Source: Bradysia coprophila
Taxonomy: Eukaryota > Arthropoda > Insecta > Diptera > Sciaridae
Direction: 5' to 3'
Length of the DNA: 64,000 nt
Assembly (NCBI RefSeq): GCF_014529535.1
Contig: NW_023503501.1
Coordinates: forward strand, 3,230,150 to 3,294,149
Position numbers and translations under genes: made by a program. Within the stretch, counting starts at the first letter, position 1; the number at the start of each line of letters is the position of its first letter. Below, in pieces: positions 30,830 through 42,096 of the stretch. The notes under the pieces were generated by a model, which had not been told where the DNA came from, did not search any database, and saw only the letters and a list, made by a program, of their open reading frames with translations.

Positions 30830-33800
30830 TTAATCTGATGATTTGACTATCATTGAACGAAATGGCTCAACCATACTACTCACAAAAGGGCGCTGCGAAA
30901 AATCCGTATCAGATTCGTCTGCAATCGGCTCATTCATCGAACTGCCTATACCCAATGACCGATTTACATCTCCAATGTCTCCCAGATTATGTGTCTTCAG
31001 CATATGTGCTCGCATATTACCGCTACGGTTAAACCTTCTCGCACATATCTTACAAGCGTAAGCCTTCAGGTTCAAGTGTACCGATTTGATATGTTCGCGC
31101 AGCGTCGTCTTGTCGAAAAACGATTTGACACATTGTTCGCAACGGAAAGGTCGGATATTTTCGTGACGATTCATATGGGTCTTTAAATGATGGCTGTGAC
31201 TAAAGCGTCGATCGCATATTGTGCAATGGAATTTCCTTTCTCGACCGTGCACCGTCCGAATGTGATTATTCAGATTGTATGTGGAGCACAGTTCGAGGCC
31301 ACAAATGGTGCAGAGACGCTTCGGCCGATCCTTATTTTTGTGCACGTCCATGTGCTTGCGTATCTTCGATTTGGAGATGAACGTTTTGTTGCACAATTCA
31401 CAGTCGTATTGGCCGACATCTCCCCAATTTTTCGTTTCGTCATTGCATCGCCGCTCCCGTTTCGCATTCGGATGATTGATGTTTTTATGTAACTGCAAGT
31501 TGGCACGAGATGATAAAACTGCATCGCATATTGTACAATTCCATCCTGAGCGTAAGGTCGGTGTTAGTTTCCGTGTGCCCGTATGACTGCGGCGATGTAT
31601 TCGTAACAGTTCACGAGTTTCGAATGCATGCCAGCAAGTAACGCATTTCCACCGATAGCTTCCAGTTTGTTGTGGAGTGGTCAGTGCACTGTTGTGATGT
31701 TCTGGATTTTCTTGATTTTCAGTCTTCAATTGCAGCATTTCGACTTCCAACTGCTCCTGCTTGATTTGAACGTTAGCAAACAATTTACTGTCGACTCCAT
31801 CCGAATGCTGATTACTATCGTTGCACTTTAGTGGCTCATCAGCATAGTTCATTCCCTCCAAATCGACTTTGTATTTCGATTCCTTGTCTGTTAATGAGTA
31901 GTCATCTTCAAAGTCGTTGTTCGTCTCACTACCAGAATGGCATTCACTTATGTCAAAATTGTTGTAGTCGACAAACTCGTTCTCTTTTATGTCCATCGTT
32001 TCGTTTAAGCCTCTCGAAGCATTCAGCTGACGACACTTCTTCTGATGCACGTTCTTTAAGTCTCTGGTTTGGAAACGCAATGTACAATAGGAACACTTCC
32101 ACCGAGGCTGTACGCCGTCTGAATTTGTGCTACATTCTGTATTGGCAAAATTATTGCTGCGATCGTTTCTATGGACTGCTTTGACATGCTGTCGCAGCAG
32201 CATTCTCGTTTTGAAGCAGGCCGAACACTTTTTGCATCTGTGTTTCAAGTCGATGATATCCAAACTGGTGTGTACCAAACTGTCGACAGGAGCGGATTTC
32301 GAATCAAGCATTCTACGCAGCTTTCGATTGGATTTCATGTACATCGAATGGAAAGTGTGGAATTGTTTCTGGAAAATATTTCTTTTTATTAAAAATCTAA
32401 TCAGACAATGGTACCCAGATTATCGTTTTACCATGGTCCGGGCGCATTTTTTGCAAACATTTTCTCCTAAATCGTCATTCTCGCTCATCTGGAAAAAAGA
32501 CGAAATTAGTTCGGTCGGATAAAAATGGAACTTTATTGTGGAAATTTGAATTGAATGTCTCTCTGACAATTAAACTTCAAAAGAATTCTTTTGAAAACGT
32601 ACCCAGATCGCATGTATTTTCCAGCGAGATGTGCCCTAAAAGGTAATGTTCCCTAGAAGCCAAAACTAATTGATGCTTGAGATGATCAAAAACCGAAAGC
32701 AATTTTCTTACGTAGTTCTGCGGGATGTCGTTGGGAAGGTCGTTGCGTGTAGTTTCGGGACAGATAGTTGAAATTAACATTCATCCCTTGCATGTTTGGT
32801 ATCGTCGGGAAGCTGAGGTCAGAAGCAAACAGCGAAAACAGTTTTTTTTTGTTTCTGTTGATTTTCGGTCACAGAGGCAAGTTCGCTGAAGTAGCCAAAT
32901 TTTTTCACAATTTTCAACTGCTCATACCTCAGTGCAGGTGCATTTTAAACACAGAAAGTACTCATGATTACCTTTCCAGCGACAGCCCGTTCGATTACAT
33001 AGCTTTTGTGTATCTGGAAGGAACTCCATAAGAAAAGAGCATGTTTTCGGTTTTTGATCATCTCCTGCTAGCCACACAGGCATCGAGGAATTTTTTTATG
33101 GCCATTTTGGCTTCGTGGGTCCAACACCTTTCAGGGCTCATGTAAAAAAGTCCTCTGAAAAATGCGTCCTATTTCGGCAGGTTACGTTTTCACAACTAGA
33201 CACGGCATGTACCGGTAATTGCAATTGCTTGAGAGCTTAAGAGTCATTTTCGAACAGTCCATTCTGAGAATTTCGTGGAACAACTTTTTTCTCTAAAAAA
33301 TTTTGTTGGGCTGACATAGCCCCCATAGTCCTTAGAAAATTTTTCTCCGGAGTCGTAGCGAAAATCGTTTTTTATCAAAAACAGCAACATGCGAGAAGTG
33401 AATAAAGTCAAATTGTGTACGTTTATGAAGATCGATGAGGGGAATATTGTTGACCAAAAACTTCGATGTCCAGCCCACCCAGTTGCCACAACAACCTCGC
33501 CAAAACTGAAATTGGGGCGGTTGGGGATGGGGAAGCAAGTAGCAGGAGTTGGAGACAAATTTTCTAAGGGCCATGTTAGCCCAACAAAACTTTTTCGAGA
33601 AAAAAGTTGTTTCACGAAATTATCAGAATGGAACGACGATTCGTTTGAGCTATAGCTTGTCTAGATCGCCGTCGGCTTGAATCCCGATTCCATAAGTATA
33701 AAGAAATGAAACGATGATTCAGCTAAAATTGCAGTTTGTGTTCTGGATACTAAAAGCCTCAGAATCACCTATAGACTGTAGGGTACGGTATAACGACAAA

Positions 33801-34073
33801 ACAAAATAGGATACACTCACCGGTAAATTCATTGCATTGCAAATTTCATTCAAATACACATCTTGATATAGCTCGAACAGTGGGACAGTCTGCGACTGGT
33901 CTAGTTGATCCAGTTCGACCATACAGGCCTGTAAACAGCACAAAGCATTTTTATTTGGAAATGTTTTTGTTTATCACATAATTAGCATCAACAAGTAAAC
34001 GTTTGAACGTCCAAGGAAAATAGCTCCTTGTCCTCCCAGGCCACACACTTACCCGGCAAAGGTGCGAGAACAT
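30830..34073 (-). CDS. ZAD-C2H2 zinc-finger transcription factor
   Basis: Four coding exons: 34073-34053, 33928-33821, 32488-32432, 32368-30830; 574 residues. Exons 1-3 build an N-terminal ZAD (zinc-finger-associated domain): MFSHLCRAC supplies Cys 6 and 9, VPLFELYQDVYLNEICNAMN the helix, and ENVCKKCARTMKQFHTF Cys 55 and 58. Exon 4 holds an acidic linker and about nine C2H2 fingers between residues 105 and 520 (for example YDCELCNKTFISKSKIRKH, FHCTICDRRFSHSHHLKTH, YACKICARRFNRSGNMRAH); the second finger ends in Cys instead of His. ZAD factors are insect-expanded nuclear DNA-binding proteins that dimerise through the ZAD. Intron 2 (1.3 kb) carries two repeats. The ATG at 34073 lies 174 bp from that of eIF2A on the other strand. 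The orthologue is not recognised. Confidence 0.9.
32779..33130. repeat. Dispersed element copy 2, in ZAD gene intron
   Basis: It shares CTCATACCTCAGT..GGTGCATTTTAAAC, GTATCTGGAAGGAACTCC and ATAAGAAAAGAGCATG, then CTAGCCACACAGGCATCGAG, with 9400-9590. Intronic and non-coding. Confidence 0.55.
33259..33631. mobile_element. Foldback element, arms about 100 bp, in ZAD gene intron
   Basis: Left end CCATTCTGAGAATTTCGTGG, right end CACGAAATTATCAGAATGG. The inner parts TTTTGTTGGGCTGACAT and ATGTTAGCCCAACAAAA also pair. The loop is locally GC-rich (GGGGCGGTTGGGGATGGGG). Open frames across it are on both strands and reflect the palindrome. Confidence 0.75.
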
Positions 34074-34247
34074 AATTTAATATCCAATTTTTTTTCGTCG
34101 CATTCAATGAAAACAAAAATGTTGACATCCAACAAAAACCAATTTGACAGTTTATGACATTTGCACGCATCCACTGAAGAAAAATCCTCGTTATCGACGT
34201 TGAATGACGTTTAAAAAACGTGAAAAGAAATTTTGTAGGTTAGGGAG
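34074..34247. promoter_or_regulatory. Shared divergent promoter, ZAD gene / eIF2A
   Basis: Only 174 bp separate the two start codons, so both 5' UTRs and the core promoters must share this stretch. No TATA box is evident in either direction; a TTATCGACG-type word lies at 34191-34199. Divergent TATA-less pairs are common for fly housekeeping genes. Confidence 0.5.
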
Positions 34248-36905
34248 ATGGAGACTCATCCTGCGTTAGCAAGTAAATTTATAAGATTTATCAATATTTT
34301 TATCTATCGATTTAGAAATTCGAACATATTCGTAACAGCAAAGTAAACAAACTTTTGATTCGAATTCTGTAAAACGTATCACCAAAATGTGCAACGTTTG
34401 ACACATTGTTTTGTGCAATATCGTTGCGTGTTACCAAACATTCCGATTGCTTGGAAACTTAGAAATTTAACTGATTGTCACTGCACTGTCGCAGCGAGAT
34501 TTGAAATCGAAATCCATTCGAATTGATTCGCATAGAATCACTTAACACTAAACCATATCTACCGGCAGTCCAAGAATAACATCTGTTGACGTCACAATTT
34601 TTTTTTTCTTCTATTTTTTTATAGTTCGCTCCAGTGTCGGCGTTGAGCTATGGAATTCGGGATCGAAAGTTGATTACGCACCAAATCCGAACTTTCCCCG
34701 TGATGAAAGTAAATTCTGTCGAGCTATTGCTTTCAGCGGTGATGGACGTTTTCTCGCATGGGCCAACGGAACAAAGTAAAACTAACTGCAACTGGTACTG
34801 CGATCCAAACAAGTCTAACGATTTTGTCTTTCCACAGTGTTCAGATATGTTCGTCGAAGGACTGGAAAGTGATTTTCTCGTTGCCAAAGCCGAAAACGTT
34901 TTATCTGAAATTTTCTCCGAGCGGAAAGTACTTAGTCTTGTGGGAACTGTTCATGACCACCAAGGAGAATGCCGAAGGAACTCCCAATCTGAACGTTTAC
35001 AGCACCGGCGATGGAAATTGCATATTTTCCACCATTCAGAAGAAGAATACGGACTGGGAACCGCATTGGTCTTGCGATGAGTCGATTTTGGCCTTTATGG
35101 TTGGCGGCGAAGCATTTTTCTACGAAACAACTGAACCGAACGGTTTTGAGAAAGCTGCTAAAAAGATTGGTGGCGCCAGAAATGGTAGCATTTCCCTTTC
35201 ACCGTATGGCACCAATCCGTACGTTGCATTTCATGTGCCTGGTGTTAAAGGTTCGCCGTCTATGTGCAAAATTTTCAAATATCCGGACATACAAGCAGCC
35301 CAACCAATTGGCTGTAAGAGTTTTTTCCAGGTATGTCATTCAACGGCATTCACTCCGTACATTTTCTAAAATTTCCTTTTTATGTATCCACCAGGCCGAC
35401 CGCGTGGAAATGATGTGGAATAAACGCAGTACGGGATTAATACTTCTCACAAGCACCGAGGTGGACGCAACTGGTGCTTCATATTATGGAAAACAAGCCT
35501 TGCATTTTATGTCGACAAGGGGCGACTCATTTGCTGTTCAACTGAGTAAGGACAATAGGGGAAAATCGTTTTTCGTTCTCTTACCATCAATTCCCATTCA
35601 CTTTACAGAGAAAGAAGGCCCAATCCATGCTGTTGAATGGAACCCGAATTCGACCGAATTTTGTGTCGTCTACGGTTTTATGCCAGCAAAAGCGTCGTTC
35701 TTCAATGTAAAATGTGATTCAACATTCGATTGTGATGAGGGAGCTAGGAACAGTATTTACTACAATCCATTCGGAAATTTAGTTATATTGGCTGGTTTCG
35801 GTAATCTTCGCGGCAATGTTGAGGTGTGGGATGTGGCGAAGAAGAAAATTGTAACAACGCTGCAGGCACCCGACTCAACGTTGTTGGAATGGTGTCAGAA
35901 TGGTGAAATGTTCGTTACTGCAACGACCGCCCCACGACTTCGGATGTCGAATGGGTAAGTTTTTTTTGTTTAGCTTTTTTTAAGAAGGGAATAATTCCCT
36001 ATTATCGTATGAGGCTTTCGAATAAAGTGTACCAGTTCGTAACATGACAAATTAGTATAAAAATGCAATGAAGAGTAGGGTGGACCGTTTTAAAATTTTT
36101 AGAACATAGTCTTGACTAACAAATGCCTTCATGGTCGGATGATTTTCATTAAATTAACTGCACCAACGGCTGAAACTGAATTTAATCAACAAAGTCTATG
36201 CTTTGCTCTACAGATTCAAAGTTTGGCATTACTCGGGTGCTCTTTTGCATGAAACCATGTGGCCCAATGGTCAGGAGCTACTCGAAGTCATTTGGCAGAC
36301 CTATCCGAGTGGAACATTCACTGAAAAGCCGATAACGAATGTTAAACTGGAAGGTATCATTTGCGCAAACATTTGCTGTCGTTTTCTTTTCTCTTCAATT
36401 CCTTTTCTCCTTTCCCTTTCAAGGTATCAAATCTACTCAACCACAAGCCAGCACGCAAGCGTACAAACCGCCAAACGCTCGTGGAATTAACATTACACCA
36501 TCGAGACCGTCAACCGCAACCAGCGACAATCGCATTCCAGGTGTAGCGAAATCTGGCCGCAAAGACAGACGCAACGTACGTTCGGCCAATTTTGCGAAAA
36601 ATAGAAATGGCGACGAAAATGACGATGCAAGCAACAATGACGATGCTGCTGCTCAAACAAATAACGCACAATCACAACGGTTTCGGCCGATCAGCAGGGA
36701 CAATGCCAAGAAACCGCAAAAGCCAGCCCAGCCAGAAGATCCGGAGAAAGCGAAACGTATCAAAGCCGTCAATAAGAAGCTGAACGACATTTCAAAGTTG
36801 AAAGGTCGACGAGAGAAGGGCGAACATTTAGAGTTGAATCAAATACAGAAAATCGATTCGGAGGCGTCGCTAATCAAGGAACTGCACGATTTGAAAATTG
36901 CGTAA
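34248..36905 (+). CDS. eIF2A: eIF2A, eukaryotic translation initiation factor 2A
   Basis: Non-canonical initiator-tRNA-binding factor. Seven exons: 34248-34272, 34625-34775, 34838-35330, 35395-35545, 35609-35954, 36214-36353, 36424-36905; 595 residues, close to the 585 of the human protein. Exon 1 encodes only METHPALA plus one base and was found by phase and similarity. The beta-propeller covers about residues 1-430: FLAWANGT, FYLKFSPSGKYL, TGASYYGKQALHF, STEFCVVYGFMPAKASFFN, LAGFGNLRGNVEVWDV, TATTAPRLRMSNG. The C-terminal tail has TAYKPP-like AYKPPNARG and a charged helix (KAKRIKAVNKKLNDISKLKG ... IKELHDLKIA). Intron 6 (70 bp) has a GTATCATT donor and a TTCAAG acceptor, both off consensus. 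Confidence 0.96.
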
Positions 36906-37015
36906 AGTACAACTAGCAGAAGTGGCAGAAGTGGTTCTCTTTTTCTTATTTCTTTTGGTACTGTAAATTTTGACCGTAAACATTGTTTTTGTTGCAACAC
37001 ATTTTTTGCTAGTTA

Positions 37016-37021
37016 AATAAA
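37016..37021 (+). terminator. Polyadenylation signal of eIF2A
   Basis: AATAAA 110 bases after the stop. The gene converges on SMIM8, whose stop is at 37061, so the two 3' UTRs are very short or overlap. Confidence 0.6.
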
Positions 37022-37060
37022 AATTTAATTACGAATCAGACACCACCTTATTCACATCCA

Positions 37061-37409
37061 TCATTCCCATTTCGATCGACGTTTTGCAAAGACTTCCGTT
37101 CCGTCTTCTTGTAGTGCTGCATAGTATCCCTGGCTTTCATATTTCGAACGCATATAACCAATGTAAGCGAGCACCGATCCGAATCCAATCAGACCCAATG
37201 TCATGATCACGATATTCTGGAAAGGAAAAGATGAAGAATGACCATCAGTGTCTTTTCATGAAACGTTTATTTCATAATCACGATCGACATACTGGTTTCG
37301 CATACAATTCATAGTTGACAACCCTGAAAACTCCTGTAGTTCGCATCGAGCGGATTCCTTCACCTGGCTGGTACTTGTGTTCCGGCTTCTCCGGTTGCTT
37401 ATCACCCAT
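37061..37409 (-). CDS. SMIM8: Small integral membrane protein 8 homologue
   Basis: Two exons, 37409-37293 and 37216-37061, joined in phase 0; 90 residues (human SMIM8 has 97). The N-terminal part has EGIRSMRTTGVFRVVNYELY, followed by AKP and, across the intron, a single membrane segment of about 20 residues (IVIMTLGLIGFGSVLAYIGY). The short tail ends KRRSKWE, matching the family's conserved basic-Ser-Lys-Trp ending. The function of the family is not known. The gene is convergent with eIF2A and divergent from Aos1. It is easily missed because the true frame is split over two small exons. Confidence 0.88.
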
Positions 37410-37806
37410 AGTGAAGCTGTTTTGTGCTTTCCAGTCGTGATCAGGTTGTTTTCACGAGTAACAATCTCACTGTCATAATCATACCACCACAGACACAGAT
37501 GGACGAGATGGACTGGATGGACTAGATGCACTGGATGTCATCGATGTCAAGGTACGTATATGGTCCGTCATGTGTTTGTAAAGTTGTACTAGAACAAAAT
37601 GCGACTTTATAAGTGAACGACGTGAACTCACTCTCTTTCCGACGGTAATGCAGCAAGACTTTTGACGACCTCTGAAGAACAAACCATCAAACCAAAACCA
37701 TTTGTATACCGACAGTCGGCTTTTGTGTTTCTCACGTTCTAAGGAGATTTAATCCACAAATTCAAACAAAAATTGTTGAAAAAGCAAACCGAACGTAACC
37801 GGAAAA
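37410..37806. promoter_or_regulatory. Divergent promoter region, SMIM8 / Aos1
   Basis: 397 bp between opposite start codons. No TATA box recognised. A tandem GGACTAGATGCACTGGATG-like run lies at about 37500-37540. Either 5' UTR may contain an intron. Confidence 0.4.
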
Positions 37807-38909
37807 ATGGTTGAAAATAACAGCATTGAGCTAACCGAGCAGGAGACCGAATTGTACGATCGCCAAATTCGATTGTGGGGTCTGGACTCGCAAAAAAGGT
37901 AAACTTCACATTCTCATTCGCGTTGCTGCAATTAAAACAAAACAATTTCGATAGACTTCGTGCCGCGCGTATTTTACTGTGTGGACTCAATGGATTCGGT
38001 GCTGAAATTGCTAAAAATATCATTCTGGCTGGCGTCAAATCGATCACTCTGCTAGATAATCGAAATGTAAGCGAGGCCGATTTTTGCTCTCAATTTCTGG
38101 CACCACAAAGCAGTGTTGGAATGAACCGTGCGGTCGCATCTTTGTTACGAGCACAAGCATTAAATCCTATGGTCGAGATTAATGTGGACATAGCCAAATT
38201 GGACGATAAATCAGACGAATATTTCCACAACTTTGATGTTGTTGTTGTGACAGAGGCCACGAAAAAACTACAAATTCGCATCGACAATGCGTGCCGTTTG
38301 AAGGGAGTTAAATTCTTCGCTGGCGATGTATGGGGCACTTTTGGATACAGTTTCGCTGACCTACAAGAACACAACTTTGCTGAGTGAGTTTTACATTTTA
38401 CCTGTTCTGGCTTCAACGCATAATGTCCTCTTTATACCGATTTCAGGGAGATCTTTAAGCACAAGCAAGGTGAAAAGAACAAATCCGAAATGGTCACATC
38501 AACAGTCAAAAGAACTGTCTGCTTTCCACCGCTACAAGACGTGTTGGAATTTGATCATAACGAAGCAAGTTTCGTGAAAAAAATCAAACGTACCGGACCG
38601 TCCTTCATCGTTCTCAAAGTTTTACAAAACTTCCGCGAAACCTACGGCCGAGATCCGTTCTACAAAACTCGTTCCGAAGATCTGGCTAAATTGCTGGCCA
38701 TCCGCAACGAAATTGCACCGAATTTGGGAATTCCAGATGCGGCATTCGTTCACGTATTCGCTCAGATATCACCGGTTGCAGCTATTGTTGGCGGTGAACT
38801 TGCACAGGAAATCATCAAAGCCGTTTCGCAAAAGGAAGCGCCTCACAATAATTTGTTTTTATTTGATCCGGCCACATGTTGTGGATATGTTGAAACGATT
38901 GCCAATTGA
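37807..38909 (+). CDS. Aos1: SUMO-activating enzyme subunit 1 (Aos1/SAE1)
   Basis: Subunit of the nuclear SUMO E1 heterodimer with Uba2; it supports ATP-dependent adenylation, while the catalytic Cys sits in the partner. Three exons: 37807-37898, 37955-38383, 38447-38909; 327 residues, as expected (human 346). The start MVENNSIELTEQETELYDRQ runs into the family signature YDRQIRLWGLDSQKRLRAAR; the Rossmann part is ILLCGLNGFGAEIAKNIILA; further on are LTxxD-like ITLLDNRNVSEADFCSQF and, near the end, ISPVAAIVGGELAQEIIKAV and NLFLFDPATCCGYVE. ATG context is AAAAATGG. AATAAA follows at 38972. Confidence 0.96.
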
Positions 38910-38971
38910 ATTGATTAATGTTTTGCGGATGGGTGCTGACGAGGAAATTGATGGAATACTGAAGATTTGCA

Positions 38972-38977
38972 AATAAA
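38972..38977 (+). terminator. Polyadenylation signal of Aos1
   Basis: AATAAA 63 bases after the Aos1 stop. Confidence 0.6.
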
Positions 38978-40085
38978 AATAATTTTTTCTTACTCGATAC
39001 AATTGGTTGTCTGACTCTTTATTGTCTGATAGCAGCTATGTCAGAAAAAGTCGTTACGCTCGCTGGGGAGTTTTAATGTATTTTAACGATTGGATGTGAT
39101 TGAGGAGTCAAAGCCTATCAACGATAGCTGACCAAGTTCTGATATGTCAAAGGATCGGAAGCCCTAGCTCTAGGAAGCATCTGCAAGTCTTTAGGAAAAT
39201 GTCAGAATTGACTCAGGCTTCGGGATTTCAACTATTTTCACTCTAAGAATCACAAGACCATGACACCTTTGAATGATCTGCAACTATTATGACTATACCT
39301 GAGTCTTCCCACTCGCATCCCGAAGCTAGAACACAAGGCCAACAAGCATACAAACATCATTTTTCTTGGAGTTTCCTCTGGATTTGAAGAAAGATTAAGG
39401 TGTGTAGTGGTCAGTTTCTAGATTTCCATCACTCCAGAACGTTTACCTTCTTTCCAGCTCCAGAACTCGAGGATAGCCAGCATTTCCCTCAGTTTGCTTT
39501 CTTGAACTCTCTTCTTGACTTAGGGGTCTATTGGGTTTTAGGTACAAATCTGACAATTTCGATGAACTTAAAGCGGTTCCCCTGCATCCGAAATGCAACG
39601 AAAAAATTATTATTGTTTTCCCTCATCGCTACTAATTAGCTTTGATTACACCAAACATGCGCATGTGCACGAAATTATTCGAGTAGAGGATGTGAGTCTT
39701 GGATTTACCATTCAAAGGAACATTCATCGTCTCACTACCCAAGCATGTTTGGTGTTATTGCAAAGGCGGCCAGAAGCGATCAGGACCTTTTTCGTTTCGT
39801 ATATCTGAAAGAAAGTTCCATGAGGAAAGAGCAATTTTTTCCGTTATTGATGACCTCCCACGAGCCAAACCAGCGTTGAGCGTCAACTGGAAAATGCGTC
39901 CGACAATCCCTCTAGACTAATTTCTATTGGCGAAAATGTACAACCTATTCGTGATTTATAATCGACCCTCTCATCAAATCTAAGTAGGAAGTTCTGTCAT
40001 TGCAGAGGAAATTAACCTCTCCAAATGGACGAAACTGTGACACACCTTTCCCAAAATACTGATTTTTTGTAATCTTTTTTAAAAC
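38978..40085. other. Intergenic DNA with dispersed element copy 3 (39670-39895)
   Basis: The part 39670-39895 shares ATTCGAGTAGAGGA, GCATGTTTGGTGTTATTGC, GTTTCGTATATCTGAAAG and CTCCCACGAGCC with 9250-9590. The rest has no gene I can support. Confidence 0.5.
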
Positions 40086-40091
40086 TTTATT
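40086..40091 (-). terminator. Polyadenylation signal overlapping the RNPC3 stop
   Basis: AATAAA on the minus strand shares bases with the TAA stop at 40087-40089. If this is the signal used, the 3' UTR is only about 10-25 bases long. Confidence 0.4.
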
Positions 40092-41499
40092 TCTTACCGT
40101 ACGTTACAACAATCACTTTGTCTTTCAGAATTAGTCCATTTGTCTTTCTTAAAGCTTTTTCCACCGATGAATACCCGCTCTCTTCATCCATATATGGATC
40201 GTTGAAGCAAACAAATGCTTGTCCCTTCATTCGACCCGTTTTCATTAACCGAATATCGAGACTTTGACCGGGCTTTGTGAATTGGGAATAAATTCCCTTC
40301 AGATCGTCTTCGTCGACATCTTTAGCCAAATTTTTCAAGTAAAGCTTATTGCTCGGTGCACCTAAAAGAAACGTTTAAAATAATTAATTGAAAAAATCTG
40401 TCGTGCCAGGCAGGTGGAATTTTCAAATGTTCAACTCACCAGGATTGTAGTTCTGAAACAGTGGATGAGAGTTCAATTGGTCCGCAGAAAGGCGATTTTG
40501 TAATGCATCTGCAATGCAACTCGATGGATCCATTTCCTGATCCGTTTGATTCGTTTGAAAAGCATTAATGCTTCCGACTACCAGGTTTACAGATGTTTCC
40601 GTGGCAGTCAGATCGGTTGGAGCGTTTATTACAATCGATCGATCGATTACATTTTTACTGACTTCAAAGGCGTCTTTAATTACTGTCACCGGTGTTACCG
40701 TTTGTCCATTCAATTTGTTGGTGTACCCGTTTTGAACTGACTGAAGCATGGAACGAATTCGTTTCGGATTCGGCAGTTTCTCAGCTGCATGCCTTTTTCT
40801 CGTTTGCATTTTCGTTGGTGATTCTGCATCCGATGCTTCCGATTCCAATTCCGACTCATCCGATCCGATCAATTTATTGGTTATCCGATCGGTTTGTGTG
40901 AATGCATCCTGTAGCACCACATCCTCTCTGCGTGTCTCAGTCTTTGACGATGGCCATACGAGGTTTTTGGATCCAACAATGAATGGCGGTTCCAGGTTCA
41001 TGCGGTTCATAAGGTGCAACACTTGCGTATAGAGTTTCGGGTTCGTTTCCAAGGTTATACTAACTGCATCCAAAATGTCTCTGTTCGCTTTGGGATAAAC
41101 GTATCGCAAATAAGGCGGCGGTGGCTGTTCGAATAGTGAGTCCGTGGCGTTTAGTTTCCTTAAAAATTCACTGAAGTTATGTTTTATTTCCGTCTTTGAT
41201 GACGAACTGCTGGGAACAGCATTGGTGGAATTGCTTGCTGATAATTTCTTGGCATAAGACACCGACAACAGACGATCTTTAACCGGTCTCTGATGTAGTT
41301 CCCTAATGTAGTGTTTGGGTTCCAAAGTAGTCGAAAAGCGAATTAACGCAGACTTATTGTTGGTAATCGATACAACGGTAGCTGTGGTATTCGTCAAACA
41401 TATGTCGACAAATTCCTGAATTTCTGATGCTAAGAAATCGGATGGAAAATTACGAATCCAAATTAAGTGTGGGTCAAAATGTTCAGGCAGCTGAGCCAT
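40087..41499 (-). CDS. RNPC3: U11/U12-65K protein of the minor spliceosome
   Basis: Bridges the U11 and U12 snRNPs by binding the U12 snRNA 3' stem-loop through its C-terminal RRM. Exons 41499-40440 and 40361-40087; 444 residues. RRM1 (about residues 12-85) has RNP2 LIWIRNFP and RNP1 SALIRF. A family-specific block follows: PPPPYLRYVYPKANRDILDA and YTQVLHLMNRMNLEPPF. After an acidic, low-conservation middle, RRM2 (about 355-444) has KLYLKNLAKDVDEDDLKGIY and DIRLMKTGRMKGQAFVCF. Domain order and the proline/tyrosine block distinguish it from other two-RRM proteins. Its presence implies that U12-type introns are still spliced in this species. Divergent from mor. Confidence 0.93.
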
Positions 41500-42096
41500 T
41501 GTTTTGGGTTATCTGGAAATGGGAATTTTTGTTCGTTTTGATATTTGGTGAAGATATTGCACAAGGAAAGTCAATTTACTATGTAATTTGCCATTGACGA
41601 AGATATCCACTAAATTAATCGTATTTTCGAGTCGTTTATTTCTAACTTCTTGTTATTGTTTTGATTTGCACCTCTCAAGCACACAATCCAACTCACACAC
41701 ATTCACACGTACGACAGTTTTAACTGTCACTGAAAACACTTTTTCTAGGGCCAGGTTCACTGCTCTTTGACAGAAGTTAAGTTAATTGATTTGGCAACAT
41801 TTCTTAAATAAAGCGAGCAATTTATCCAATTCAACTACTCCGTAAATATCGACAAAATATCTTGATAGGCAATATGGGCATGGCATAGAAAAAGACTAAC
41901 AATCGCTTTCCAATAATCGAAAAATTTGAATGCCACGCTCTGTCATTATGAAACTGTTCAATTTTTTTCCACCGTCAAGTTGCTAGCATTTTAATACTCT
42001 CTACGCGTCGTCGTGACATTCGGTCTATTTGCTTGTCTGGTCGAGTCGTGTGTACTGTATTTTAAACAAAAAGTTTCGAATTAAAAGAATTAAAGA
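41500..42096. promoter_or_regulatory. Divergent promoter region, RNPC3 / mor
   Basis: 597 bp between opposite start codons, presumably with both core promoters and 5' UTRs. No TATA box identified; an AATATCTTGATAGG word is the only notable string. No coding frame. Confidence 0.4.

Noticed and set aside
32577-32780. Minus-strand frame with PETTRNDLPNDIPQ considered as a ZAD exon
   Set aside because: It lacks the required CxxC, and the direct joint of 33821 to 32488 gives a complete ZAD with correct phase.
33388-33655. Plus-strand 88-codon frame and overlapping minus-strand frames
   Set aside because: They lie across the palindromic element 33259-33631 and arise from its symmetry.
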